Shown here piece by piece: positions 36,400 through 45,567 of a stretch of 64,000 nt of DNA. Where the stretch lies: NCBI GenBank assembly GCA_018821985.1, contig JAHJKP010000032.1, positions 238,745 through 302,744 on the forward strand, in the 5' to 3' direction. Position 1 is the stretch's first letter. Each line of letters begins with the position of its first letter. The DNA is from Pseudomonadota bacterium (GTDB taxonomy: Bacteria; Desulfobacterota; Desulfobulbia; Desulfobulbales; Desulfocapsaceae). A program made the translations under genes and the position numbers. The notes under the pieces are model-generated. The model searched no databases, was not told the DNA's origin, and saw nothing but the letters and a program-made list of their open reading frames with translations.

Positions 36400-37388
36400 T
36401 TTATCATCAGTGATGCGAGCAAACGCTCCATTCCCTCTTCTGTTGAGACAAGTGGTTGATAGTTAAGGTCACGTCTGGCTTGGGCAATGGAAAAATAGTG
36501 CGATTTGGCAAGTTGCTGCGCCAGAAAGCGGGTCATTTGTGGCTCCTTCTGACAGCCTGCCAAACGATACCCCCCCTCAAGCAGGGCACCAAGCCCATAG
36601 GCTGCTTGATATGAAATTTTAGATCGTATTGGCGCAATGTCAAGCCGGGAGAAGAGATCGTTAATCCACTGCCACAGATTCACCGGCTCTGCTTGGCTGA
36701 TAAAGTAAGCCCGCCCCGAGGCCGTCCCGACTCCCGCCAGATTATCCGCGGCCAGCAGGTGGGCGTGGGCCACATTATCAATATAGGAGATATCCACCAG
36801 ATTCTGTCCATTTCCCACCTGCCTGAGTTGCCCTTTCCGCCCCCTGTCAATAAGCCGGGGGATCAGATGAGGGTCTCCTGGCCCCCACACCAAATGCGGA
36901 CGAATTGCACAGGTGCGCAGCTCATAATCAGATGCGGCCAGGACCAACTGCTCCGCCATGACCTTACTCCTGGCATAATGACAGAGAAAGTGATCGGCAT
37001 AGGGTAGCTTCTCGTCACCATTGCAGATGGAATGTTGGTTGAAAACTACCGACGGAGTTGAGGTGTAGACCAGATACCCGACACCTTCCGCCCTGCAGCC
37101 GGCAAGTACATTCTCAGTACCCAGGACGTTGGTGGCATAATAATCCCGCCACCTCCCCCAGATCCCCGCCAGGGCTGCAACATGGAAAACGGTGTCCACT
37201 CCCTGACAGCACTCCCGTATGAATCCACGGTCACTGATATCACCCTGCCGACAGGTCACCCCAAGGGATTCAAGCTCCGGGTACGAATGGCGTCCGACCA
37301 CCAGACACTGGACATCCTGCGCCAGTAGCTGGCGGACAATAGCCTTGCCGACAAACCCCCCGCCGCCGGTAATCAGCGCCTTGTTCAT
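36396..37388 (-). CDS. oleD: OleD-like NAD(P)-dependent 2-alkyl-3-oxoalkanoate reductase
   Basis: Extended short-chain dehydrogenase of the 3-beta-hydroxysteroid dehydrogenase/OleD type (330 residues). The N-terminal ALITGGGGFVGKAIV binds NAD(P). The catalytic Ser/Tyr/Lys are in YTSTPSVVF and YARSKVMAE. I prefer the ATG at 37388, which overlaps the upstream stop by ATGA, over an ATG at 37418. In the Ole hydrocarbon pathway OleD reduces the beta-keto acid made by OleA to the beta-hydroxy acid. It is the third gene of a minus-strand oleB-oleC-oleD set. Confidence 0.85.
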   Translation of the reverse strand: MNKALITGGGGFVGKAIVRQLLAQDVQCLVVGRHSYPELESLGVTCRQGDISDRGFIRECCQGVDTVFHVAALAGIWGRWRDYYATNVLGTENVLAGCRAEGVGYLVYTSTPSVVFNQHSICNGDEKLPYADHFLCHYARSKVMAEQLVLAASDYELRTCAIRPHLVWGPGDPHLIPRLIDRGRKGQLRQVGNGQNLVDISYIDNVAHAHLLAADNLAGVGTASGRAYFISQAEPVNLWQWINDLFSRLDIAPIRSKISYQAAYGLGALLEGGYRLAGCQKEPQMTRFLAQQLAKSHYFSIAQARRDLNYQPLVSTEEGMERLLASLMIK

Positions 37389-39019
37389 GCACCGCCCTCT
37401 ATCTTTCTCTGTGCCCAATCACTCAATTTTTCACGGAATATCTTGGCATTATGACGGATATCCACGGGAAAATCAGGATGGGTCAGAAAGAACTTGATGG
37501 ACTCTGTCAAGGCAGAAGCGGCTGCCAGCTCTCGCACCTCTGCAAGCAGCCTATCGCTGTTTATTCTTCTGGTCTTGACCGGCTCAACAATGATGACCGG
37601 GTGCTGCCAACCAGGGTGAAGAGGATCAGGAATCCCCACCAGGGCTGATCTGGCAACATCGGGATGTTCATTGATAATGGCCTCGCAGGGGATGGTAAAA
37701 AGGGTTCCGGCTTTTGTCTTTACACGATGGGCACGTCTGCCGCAGAACCAGAGACGTCCTTGGGCATCGAGATATCCAAGATCCCCCATCCGGTGCCAGA
37801 AGGAAGCTTTGTCCTTGATCTTGGACAGCCTGTTTTCTTCGGAATTGTTTTCATAGGCCCGCGTCACTACATCACCTCGCACCACGATCTCGCCGATCTC
37901 GCCATCAGGCAGACAAAGAGCATCGTCCCAGAGGGGAATAGGGGCATCAGAGAGGGCAATAACCCGAATCTCAATTCCCGGAAGTGGCCTGCCCACACAG
38001 ATTCCATGCCCCTTGCGACTGAGAGGCCAGGTAAACTCCACGATCTCTTTTCCTTCCATGGAGACGATGGGGAGGCTCTCGGTGGCGCCATAGGGGGTAT
38101 GGATCCTGGCCTCAAGCGGCAGGATGGACTGCATCCGGGCTATCAAGTCGCCTTGGATCGGCGCCCCGGCCATGAGCACCTGTTGCAGGCTCTCGAGAAC
38201 AATTCCCTGCTCCTGACAGTAGCGGCTGACCACATTCCAGATGGCAGGTGAGCCAAAGGAATAGGTTACCTTCTGCTCACGCAGAGAGCGGACAAATTTT
38301 TGAGGATCAACCTTGGCAGGTCTGGTGGGATCCATATCAGGGATAACAGCCCTGGCCCCGAGGGCCGTTGAAAACAGGGCAAAGAGGGAAAATCCAGGCT
38401 GATCGATCTGGCCCGGGCCAATCTGATAATAATCGCGGATCAGCCGCAACTGGGCATTGAAGACCCCATGCTCATAGCGCACACCCTTGGGCGGTCCGGT
38501 GGAACCGGTGGTGAAGATAATGGCGGCCAGTTCATCCGCCCGCGCCGGATAGGCCGGGAATGGTTGAGAGAAGATTCCTGCCTCTTTGCATATATCCGGA
38601 CCCAGGAGCCCCCAAGAGGAGCCACAACAGAAGGAAATCCTGACAGAACGAAAGGGAGCGCGAAAGAGCTGGCGAAACAGATGGGCCAAGGGAATACCGA
38701 TAAAGACCTGTGGCTGCACGCCGGCAATACAGCGCAAAAGATTTTTATATCCCATGCCCGGATCAATGAGAATGACCACCGCCCCCAGCTTGAACAGGGC
38801 AAAGCTCAGACAGATAAAATCAGCAGAGGGCTTGACCATGAGCATCACCCGTTCACCTGCTCTCACCCCTTTTTTCTGCAAATGCCAGGCAAAGGCGTCA
38901 GCCCGACCATTGAGTTCCTGAAAGCTTAAGTTTTTGCCCGTGGCCGCCTCTACCAGACCGATCTCATCGGCTTGGTCGCGCGCCCTTTCAGCCAGAAGCT
39001 CTCCGATATTCACACTCAC
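37385..39019 (-). CDS. oleC: OleC-like AMP-dependent ligase (beta-lactone synthetase type)
   Basis: ANL-superfamily adenylating enzyme (544 residues). The adenylation core has IIFTTGSTGPPKGVRYEHG (P-loop TGSTGPPKG), YGATESLP and GDLGYLDAQGRLWFCGR, with the catalytic-Lys region near the C-terminus (RHNAKIFRE). In OleC this family converts the beta-hydroxy acid to a beta-lactone, rather than forming a CoA ester. The 4-bp overlaps with oleB and oleD show translational coupling. Without context it could be called a fatty acid-CoA ligase. The neighbours decide. Confidence 0.85.
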   Translation of the reverse strand: MSVNIGELLAERARDQADEIGLVEAATGKNLSFQELNGRADAFAWHLQKKGVRAGERVMLMVKPSADFICLSFALFKLGAVVILIDPGMGYKNLLRCIAGVQPQVFIGIPLAHLFRQLFRAPFRSVRISFCCGSSWGLLGPDICKEAGIFSQPFPAYPARADELAAIIFTTGSTGPPKGVRYEHGVFNAQLRLIRDYYQIGPGQIDQPGFSLFALFSTALGARAVIPDMDPTRPAKVDPQKFVRSLREQKVTYSFGSPAIWNVVSRYCQEQGIVLESLQQVLMAGAPIQGDLIARMQSILPLEARIHTPYGATESLPIVSMEGKEIVEFTWPLSRKGHGICVGRPLPGIEIRVIALSDAPIPLWDDALCLPDGEIGEIVVRGDVVTRAYENNSEENRLSKIKDKASFWHRMGDLGYLDAQGRLWFCGRRAHRVKTKAGTLFTIPCEAIINEHPDVARSALVGIPDPLHPGWQHPVIIVEPVKTRRINSDRLLAEVRELAAASALTESIKFFLTHPDFPVDIRHNAKIFREKLSDWAQRKIEGGA

Positions 39020-39897
39020 TCACCATTTCCTGTTACTGAACTGCTGTCAGCGAAAAAATCCTCCAGTAGCGGTCTGATCTCGGGCAAGGCATCCTCCAGC
39101 ACATAATGACCGGCGTCCTTGAAATAATGACACTCAGCCCGGGGGAAACGTCGGCGCCACTCCTCATAGAAGTGATCATTAAAACAGAAATCCCGGCCTC
39201 CCCAGCAGATACATACCGGAACATCCCTTGTAGCCAGAGCCTGTAGTCCCTCCTCAACCTTTTGCAAGGTGGCATACGATGGATGCGCAGGAGCAAGGGG
39301 GATATCACGGACAAAACCATAGACAGCCACCCGATTTCGCCAGGAATCATAGGGCGCCAGATAGGCTCTGGCCACCTCCGGACGCAGGCGGCGGGTCACA
39401 GCCATAAAGACTGCGGGAGCGGCAAATCCGTTCAGTCCGCGCACCAACAGGCTACCGATAAACGGCCAGCGACAGAGACGGATGCGCCATGGAATCCGTT
39501 GCGAACGAAAGGCAGCAGTATTCAGGATCACCAGCTTTTCAATGGCGGCAGGATTCCTGCCGGCCACCCCCAAGCCAATGGCCCCACCCCAATCGTGGAC
39601 AATCAGAGAATAAGAAGTTATCTGCAGTTGACACAACAGGGCCTCAAGGTTATCCATATGATTCTGTAATTGATATGGATAGTTCTGCGGCTTGTCGGAA
39701 AGACCACAGCCCAGATGATCAATGGCTATCACTCGGTGCGTCTTGGAAAGCAGAGCAATAAGATGCCGATAATAATAGGACCAGGTTGGGTTGCCGTGAA
39801 CCATGACAATAACCCGCCCAGCCCCTTCATCGATATAATGGCAGCGGTGACCATCAATGGTAGCAAAATGTGAAGAAAAAGGATATTCTGGATACAA
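39016..39897 (-). CDS. oleB: OleB-like alpha/beta hydrolase (beta-lactone decarboxylase type)
   Basis: A 293-residue alpha/beta hydrolase closest to haloalkane dehalogenases. HGNPTWSYYYRHLIALL is near residue 34, and the nucleophile elbow is VHDWGGAIG with Asp102 as nucleophile instead of Ser. The catalytic His is in DAGHYVLEDALPEI. In the Ole pathway OleB decarboxylates the beta-lactone to the alkene using such an Asp. Its fixed place before oleC and oleD supports that role over a dehalogenase. It is the first gene of the operon. An oleA-type thiolase is not present in the window. Confidence 0.85.
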   Translation of the reverse strand: MYPEYPFSSHFATIDGHRCHYIDEGAGRVIVMVHGNPTWSYYYRHLIALLSKTHRVIAIDHLGCGLSDKPQNYPYQLQNHMDNLEALLCQLQITSYSLIVHDWGGAIGLGVAGRNPAAIEKLVILNTAAFRSQRIPWRIRLCRWPFIGSLLVRGLNGFAAPAVFMAVTRRLRPEVARAYLAPYDSWRNRVAVYGFVRDIPLAPAHPSYATLQKVEEGLQALATRDVPVCICWGGRDFCFNDHFYEEWRRRFPRAECHYFKDAGHYVLEDALPEIRPLLEDFFADSSSVTGNGE

Positions 39898-40034
39898 GTG
39901 AGTTTGTTAGATTATAAAAGGTTAAAAACTGCCTGAAAGCCCGTCTAATTGCAAGAATAGTCGACCCAAAACCGGTGTCAACCTTTTTCACAACTCTTCC
40001 AATGAGTGCCCCGACAACAGAGGAGCCTTATCAG

Positions 40035-42029
40035 ATGCTTGCCAACCTGACCACAGAAGAACTCCTGTTCAAGATCCAAGAACTTGAAGAGCAAAATCAA
40101 GCCCTCGCCCAAAAAAACGAGAAGATCAGTGAAGAGCTGGATCAGTACCGTTTACTCATTGACAGCGCCAGTGACCTTATCCACAGTGTGACTCCAGAAG
40201 GGGCCTTTCTCTATACCAATCAGGCCTGGCGAGACACCCTCGGATACACGGAAGAAGATATTCAACAACTGTCACTCATGGATATTGTCGATGATAGATG
40301 CAAGGGGAAATGCAATATTATCTTCAAAAACCTGATGAAGGGTGAAAAGATTGACCGCAATGCCACCACTTTTATAGCCAAAAATGGAGACCGAGTGATC
40401 GTGGAAGGCCGTTGTTCCACCCATTTTGAAAACGACAAGCCACTCTTCATGACCGGAATCTTCAGGGACATGACCGATTATACCCGCAGCGAACTGGCCC
40501 TGCTGGAAAGCGAAAAAAAGTACAAAGACCTCTTTGAAAACTCTACCGACCTGATCCAGATAGTCAATCCCAATGGCAATTTTCAATATGTGAACCGGGC
40601 CTGGCGAGAGACATTCGGCTACAGCGAAGAGGAGATTCCCACTCTTTCCATCTTTGATCTGATCTCCGCCGACTGTCAGAATCATTGTGAAAGGACCTTT
40701 CAACAGGTGATCAGCGACCCGAAACTTCATTTTATCGATACGGTCTTCACCGCTAAAGACGGCAGACGGATCATCATTGAAGGCAATGCCATCTGTAAGT
40801 TTGAGGACGGCAAACCCATCTCCACCCAATGTATCTTCAATGATGTAACCGAAAAAAAGAAGATGGTAGAAGAGCTGATCAAGGCCCAGAAACTGGAATC
40901 ACTCGGTGTTCTTGCCGGTGGCATTGCCCACGATTTCAACAACATGCTCACTGCGATCCTTGGCAATATCTCTTTGGCCAAGATGCACACTAATCCTCAT
41001 GATATTATTAGTGAATATCTGGACAGAACAGAAAAGGCTTCCATCAGAGCCCAGGGTCTGACCAAGCAATTGCTCACCTTTTCCAAGGGCGGTGCGCCCA
41101 TCAAAACGGTCAGCACGATTACCGAACTGATCAAAGATGCCACCAGTTTTGTTCTCAGAGGATCGAAGGTCAAATGCGATTACCATTTTGACAAAGATCT
41201 CTGGGCCGTTGAAGCGGACGAAGGACAATTGAGTCAGGTCAGCCAGAATCTGGTCATCAACGCCAGTCAGGCCATGCCAAACGGCGGCACCATTACAATC
41301 CAGGGCAGCAACAAAACTCTTTCCCTGAATGAACATACATCCCTGCCAGCAGGCAAGTACATAGAACTCCTTTTTCAAGACACCGGCACAGGGATTCCCC
41401 CGGAACACATCTCGAAGATCTTTGACCCTTATTTTTCCAGTAAAACTACAGGATCGGGCCTGGGACTGGCCATTTCCTACTCCATCATCAAAAACCATGA
41501 TGGCCTGATCACGGTGACTTCCGAACTGGGACAGGGCACTGTTTTTTCCATTCTCTTGCCGGCAACCCTGAAAGAGAATACCAACCAACCAAAAAAGCAA
41601 GAAAATCTCTGGAAAACTGCTGCCAAAAAAATACTGATCATGGATGACGACACAACCGTTCGAGAAATCATGGTGGCAATGCTCACCTTTATGGAGTGCA
41701 GTGCAGAAGAGGCTTGTGATGGGAAAGAGGCCCTCGCGCTTTACATACAGGCAAAAGAGGAAGGAGCCCCCTTCGATCTTGTCATTATGGATCTTACCAT
41801 ACCAGGAGGAATAGGTGGCAAGGAGGCCATTACCAGTCTACTCGCCTTTGACCACACAGCCAAGGTGGTTGTTTCCAGTGGCTACGCCAACGATCCCATC
41901 ATGGCCAACTATCAGGAATATGGCTTTTGTGGCGTTCTTTCCAAACCCTTCAAAATTGATGAATTAAACAAGATCATCGCCACCATTATCCCCACCATGA
42001 CTAATAACAGTACCCATCATGCTCCTTGA
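40035..42029 (+). CDS. Hybrid sensor histidine kinase (PAS-PAS-HisKA-HATPase-REC)
   Basis: Soluble hybrid kinase of 664 residues. A short coiled coil leads into two tandem PAS domains of the same pattern (LIDSASDLIHSV...ANQAWRDTLGY and LFENSTDLIQIV...VNRAWRETFGY). Then comes HisKA with H299 (GGIAHDFNNMLTAILG), HATPase (DTGTGIPPEHISKIFDPYF, GSGLGLAIS) and a C-terminal receiver with D586 (VIMDLTIPG). I chose the ATG at 40035, which has AGAGGAG upstream. Earlier in-frame GTG 39975 and ATG 40002 lack ribosome sites. No membrane segments are present. No cognate regulator is adjacent. It overlaps the ABC ATPase by 11 bp. Confidence 0.9.
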   Translation: MLANLTTEELLFKIQELEEQNQALAQKNEKISEELDQYRLLIDSASDLIHSVTPEGAFLYTNQAWRDTLGYTEEDIQQLSLMDIVDDRCKGKCNIIFKNLMKGEKIDRNATTFIAKNGDRVIVEGRCSTHFENDKPLFMTGIFRDMTDYTRSELALLESEKKYKDLFENSTDLIQIVNPNGNFQYVNRAWRETFGYSEEEIPTLSIFDLISADCQNHCERTFQQVISDPKLHFIDTVFTAKDGRRIIIEGNAICKFEDGKPISTQCIFNDVTEKKKMVEELIKAQKLESLGVLAGGIAHDFNNMLTAILGNISLAKMHTNPHDIISEYLDRTEKASIRAQGLTKQLLTFSKGGAPIKTVSTITELIKDATSFVLRGSKVKCDYHFDKDLWAVEADEGQLSQVSQNLVINASQAMPNGGTITIQGSNKTLSLNEHTSLPAGKYIELLFQDTGTGIPPEHISKIFDPYFSSKTTGSGLGLAISYSIIKNHDGLITVTSELGQGTVFSILLPATLKENTNQPKKQENLWKTAAKKILIMDDDTTVREIMVAMLTFMECSAEEACDGKEALALYIQAKEEGAPFDLVIMDLTIPGGIGGKEAITSLLAFDHTAKVVVSSGYANDPIMANYQEYGFCGVLSKPFKIDELNKIIATIIPTMTNNSTHHAP

Positions 42030-43626
42030 GATAGACAAACTGAATGTGAGCTTTACCCTCGACACCGGCCAACAGCAACCCGAGGTAAATCAGGTACTGC
42101 ATGATGTGTCCCTTTCAGTTGACCAGGGTGCAACCGTGGCCCTGGTCGGGGAATCAGGATCGGGTAAATCGGTAACCGCCCTTTCGATCCTGCGGCTGCT
42201 TGAAGAGGGCAGCCAGGTGCACAGTTCAGGTCGCATAAATTTCGAGGGAAAGAATATTCTAACCCTGACGGACTCGCAGTTACGGGCCATCCGTGGCAAT
42301 CGTATCGCCATGATATTTCAGGAACCGATGACCTCGCTCAATCCGGTATACACTATCGGTAACCAGCTTATTGAGCCCCTGCTTCTGCACCGATCCCTGA
42401 CCAAAAATGAGGCAGAGAAGGAAGCTGTCCGCCTCCTTGACCGTACCGGTATCGACACCCCGGCAGCCCGCCTCCACACCTATCCGCATCAGCTCTCAGG
42501 CGGACAGCGGCAACGGGTGATGATCGCCATGGCCCTTGCCTGCCGCCCCTCCCTGCTCATTGCCGACGAACCGACAACCGCACTCGATGTGACGATCCAG
42601 GCCCAGATCCTTGACCTGATCCGTGATCTGCAGGATGAGTTTAAAATGGCCGTCCTCCTGATCACCCACGATCTGGCCATGGTGAGACAGATCGCAGGGT
42701 CTGTCCATATCATGCAAGACGGGAGAATTGTTGAACATGGGCCGACTAAAGGTCTGCTGGACAAACCGCAACACCCGTACACCATCCACCTCCTGCAATC
42801 AATTCCCCAGGGCAGCCCTGAAGAAAAACATGGGCAGCCTCCCCTGCTCAGCCTCAAGGGTCTCGATTGCCATTTCCATCTCAAGGATGGCTGGAGTAGT
42901 TTTCTCAAGAGAAAGATCAAGACCATCAAGGCCGTTGATGATGTGAGCCTGACACTCAATCAGGGGACAACCTGCGGGGTAGTGGGTGAGTCAGGATCGG
43001 GGAAGACAACACTCGGCATGGCTATCCTCAAGCTGACCAAGAGCCATGGAACTATTAACTTTGACGGCCGGGATCTGCAGCAGCTCACAAACCGCCAGAT
43101 GCGCCCCCTCCGCCGCGAACTGCAGGTGGTATTCCAGGACCCCTTTTCCTCACTCTCCCCCCGGATGACCGTGGAGCAGATAGTGGAAGAAGGAATGCGG
43201 GTGCACAATATGGGCGGCCCCGCGCAGCAGCGCCATGAGATCGTGGCCGAGACCTTAGCTGAGGTAGGACTCAGTCCGGAGATGGCCTATCGCTATCCCC
43301 ATGAATTTTCAGGAGGCCAACGGCAGCGCATCGCCATTGCCCGCGCCATCGTCCTCAAACCCCGCCTCCTGATCCTTGATGAGCCGACCTCAGCCCTCGA
43401 CATGACTATCCAGAAACAGATCATAGACCTGCTCCTGGATTTGCAGAAACGCTACGGGATGACCTACCTCTTTATCTCCCATGACCTGCGAGTGATAAGG
43501 GCCATGGCTGATCAGGTGGCGGTGATGCAGCATGGCCGTATTGTTGAGGCAGGCCCGGCCAGGAAGCTGTTTGCCGCCCCCACACATGCCTACACCCAGA
43601 GATTGTTTGCGGCCGCGCTGCATTAA
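42019..43626 (+). CDS. Peptide-type ABC transporter, fused double ATPase (YejF/DppDF-like)
   Basis: A single chain of 535 residues with two complete ABC ATPase domains. The first has Walker [18 protein letters not shown] and Walker [13 protein letters not shown]. The second has [20 protein letters not shown] and [12 protein letters not shown]. This matches the fused ATPase of the oligopeptide/microcin transporters such as YejF. No permease or binding-protein gene is next to it, so it is an orphan here and must pair with subunits encoded elsewhere. The start lies inside the kinase stop. A hairpin terminator follows. Confidence 0.9.
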   Translation: MLLEIDKLNVSFTLDTGQQQPEVNQVLHDVSLSVDQGATVALVGESGSGKSVTALSILRLLEEGSQVHSSGRINFEGKNILTLTDSQLRAIRGNRIAMIFQEPMTSLNPVYTIGNQLIEPLLLHRSLTKNEAEKEAVRLLDRTGIDTPAARLHTYPHQLSGGQRQRVMIAMALACRPSLLIADEPTTALDVTIQAQILDLIRDLQDEFKMAVLLITHDLAMVRQIAGSVHIMQDGRIVEHGPTKGLLDKPQHPYTIHLLQSIPQGSPEEKHGQPPLLSLKGLDCHFHLKDGWSSFLKRKIKTIKAVDDVSLTLNQGTTCGVVGESGSGKTTLGMAILKLTKSHGTINFDGRDLQQLTNRQMRPLRRELQVVFQDPFSSLSPRMTVEQIVEEGMRVHNMGGPAQQRHEIVAETLAEVGLSPEMAYRYPHEFSGGQRQRIAIARAIVLKPRLLILDEPTSALDMTIQKQIIDLLLDLQKRYGMTYLFISHDLRVIRAMADQVAVMQHGRIVEAGPARKLFAAPTHAYTQRLFAAALH

Positions 43627-43638
43627 ACAAAAAATACC

Positions 43639-43686
43639 TTGAGGTCAAGAAGAGGGCTGCTCAGGGAAGCATCGCCCTCACCTCAA
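43639..43686. terminator. Bidirectional stem between the ABC ATPase and bzaF genes
   Basis: TTGAGGT (43639-43645) pairs with ACCTCAA (43680-43686), and inside it GAGGGC (43652-43657) pairs with GCCCTC (43674-43679). It lies between two convergent genes. An A-run precedes it (43628-43634), giving a U-tract on the minus-strand transcript, so it most likely terminates bzaF transcription. Confidence 0.6.
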
Positions 43687-43695
43687 AGACTCCTG

Positions 43696-45024
43696 TTATC
43701 TGCAAGCTGACGTATTCTTATCCCCCTTGATATCATCCTGAAACAGGGAGAGTCCCCGCTCCATGGCACAGAAATCACCGCACATGGTACAGGTACCGCT
43801 GTTTTCAGGCATCCGGCTGTTTCGCACCTCACGGGCCTTGTCGGGAAACATCAGCAGGGGAAAATGTTCCTTCCAGTTGGTGTCACGCCGACTGAGTGCC
43901 ACTTTTTTCTCCAGTTCTCGACGGTCCGGATACTTGGCAATATCGCCAATCCTTGCGGCCAGCCGGGTGGCCCGCACCCCTTCCCGTACATCAGCTTCAT
44001 TGGGCAGGGCCAGATGTTCCGCAGGTGTAATGTAACAGATGAGATCGGCGCCAAAGCGGGCGGAGCTGGCAGCACCAATGGCGGCGGTGATATGATCATA
44101 GCCGGCTCCTGAATCAGCGGGTAGAGGTCCGAGCACATAGTAAGGGGCACCGCCGCTCATCCGTTTTTCGAGCATAATATTGCCTTCGATCTCATCGAGT
44201 GGCACATGACCCGGCCCCTCCACCATCATCTGACAGCCCATATCGCGGCCGATCTCCGCCAGTTCACAGTTAATCACCATCTCCGCCATCTGGGCCCGGT
44301 CATGGCTGTCATGAATGGCCCCAGCCCGAATCCCGTTGCCGAGCGAGAGTACCGCATCATACTTTTTCATAAGGGTGCAGACCCGGTCAAACTGCTCATA
44401 GAGGGGATTTTCCCGGTTATTATACTCCATCCACGAGACCATGAAGGTGCCTCCCTTGGAGACCAGGCCACCATAGCGATAGCCCTGCTTGCGCAGCCGC
44501 TCGATGGAAAATCGATTGATTCCGCAATGGATGGCCATAAACGAGATCCCGTCTGCCAGCTGGCGTTCGATCAGCTCAAAGAGATACTCGGAATCCAGCT
44601 TGTTGGGATTATGATATTTGCGGCTGGCCTCGGAAAAGGCCTGATAGAGCGGCACATTGCCGACAGGCAGGTTACAGGCTCCAAGGATCCGCCGGCGCAC
44701 CAGATCAAGATCACCGCCGGTGGAGAGCTCCATGAGAGTGTCAGCATGTTCCGCCTCGGCCACCTTGGCCTTGCGCACCTCCAGTTCGATATCCGAGATA
44801 TCGGAGGAGGTACCGATGGAGGCATTCACCTTGGTCCGCAGCCCTTTACCGATCCCGACCACCTTCTGTAAAGGCCGGTTGGGATGGACGGCGATGACAA
44901 TATGACCATCCGCTACCCGCTGGCGGATGGTCTCAGGATCAAGGCCAAAGCCCTCATCCATGGCTACTTTTTTCATCGGCTCGGTAATGATGCCTTCGCG
45001 TGCCAGTTCTATCTGGGTCTTCAT
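43696..45024 (-). CDS. bzaF: 5-hydroxybenzimidazole synthase BzaF (ThiC paralogue)
   Basis: Radical-SAM enzyme of the ThiC superfamily (442 residues). The [4Fe-4S] motif CTMCGDFC is at the C-terminus, with ATVEGPGHVPLDEIE-type (VEGPGHVPLDEIEGN) and YITPAEHLALPNEADV segments. Two readings are possible. ThiC makes HMP phosphate from AIR. BzaF makes 5-hydroxybenzimidazole, the precursor of the cobamide lower ligand, from AIR. I favour BzaF. The leader carries a cobalamin riboswitch rather than a TPP riboswitch. The sequence has LSLGNGIRAGAIHDS where canonical ThiC has LSLGDGLRPG. AAGGAAG precedes the start. Confidence 0.78.
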   Translation of the reverse strand: MKTQIELAREGIITEPMKKVAMDEGFGLDPETIRQRVADGHIVIAVHPNRPLQKVVGIGKGLRTKVNASIGTSSDISDIELEVRKAKVAEAEHADTLMELSTGGDLDLVRRRILGACNLPVGNVPLYQAFSEASRKYHNPNKLDSEYLFELIERQLADGISFMAIHCGINRFSIERLRKQGYRYGGLVSKGGTFMVSWMEYNNRENPLYEQFDRVCTLMKKYDAVLSLGNGIRAGAIHDSHDRAQMAEMVINCELAEIGRDMGCQMMVEGPGHVPLDEIEGNIMLEKRMSGGAPYYVLGPLPADSGAGYDHITAAIGAASSARFGADLICYITPAEHLALPNEADVREGVRATRLAARIGDIAKYPDRRELEKKVALSRRDTNWKEHFPLLMFPDKAREVRNSRMPENSGTCTMCGDFCAMERGLSLFQDDIKGDKNTSACR

Positions 45025-45058
45025 GGTCGATCTTCCTTTTTATTTTTCGTCCGGGCAT

Positions 45059-45112
45059 AAAAAAAGTCCGCACCGCGCCTCAGGGATCAACCCTCAGGAC
45101 GCAATACGGACT
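45059..45112 (-). terminator. Intrinsic terminator of the cobalamin riboswitch
   Basis: On the minus strand, AGTCCG (complement of 45107-45112) pairs with CGGACT (complement of 45065-45070). The stem extends through TGCG and CCTGAGGG against CCCTGAGG toward a small loop, and six or seven Us follow (45059-45065). It lies between the riboswitch and the bzaF start, so it is the expression platform for transcriptional control. Confidence 0.88.
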
Positions 45113-45134
45113 TCTATGGACAAGAATTCCTTTT

Positions 45135-45324
45135 TTCTTCCGGCAGGTCTTCTGACTCACGGATCAGCCTCAGACCGCGCCTTCCCATCCATCATCCGGT
45201 TGCCCGGATCACAGACAGTGACATCATGCAGCCTTTGTCCCCGTTTACAGCGTTGGCCCAACGTTACGGTCTTGCACCGTATTCCCTTTTCACCGCCCTG
45301 AAGCTCAAGGCGACACCGGAAGAA
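45135..45324 (-). promoter_or_regulatory. Cobalamin (B12) riboswitch
   Basis: The minus strand carries the diagnostic B12 box AGTCAGAAGACCTGCC (complement 45142-45157). It is preceded by the conserved GGGAAGGCGC and GTCACTG-type segments. The P1 helix arms TTCTTCCGG (complement 45316-45324) and CCGGAAGAA (complement 45135-45143) close the structure. A strong terminator hairpin follows before bzaF. By analogy with other cobalamin riboswitches, adenosylcobalamin binding should reduce expression of the downstream gene. Confidence 0.9.
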
Positions 45325-45567
45325 TTCCTTTTTACATAATCGACATCATCTTAGCCAATGATCGGCAGAATGTAAAGAAAAGGAGAGACTCTTCTTGCTA
45401 TCAAAAGAGAGGATCACTATAGATAAGAGATGGCGACTGACCTGATGGACAGTTTGTTGATGTTTAGAAGGATAGGATAATTAACCATGCGATTTTTCCA
45501 AAAGACGATATGTACGGATTCGCAGTCATAACAGGCTAGAATCTAAACAACCTGAATAGGCACAATC

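Noticed and set aside
43696..45324. TPP (THI-element) riboswitch expected before thiC
   Set aside because: The leader has the B12 box and cobalamin-type elements instead, and no CTGAGA/TPP signature was found.
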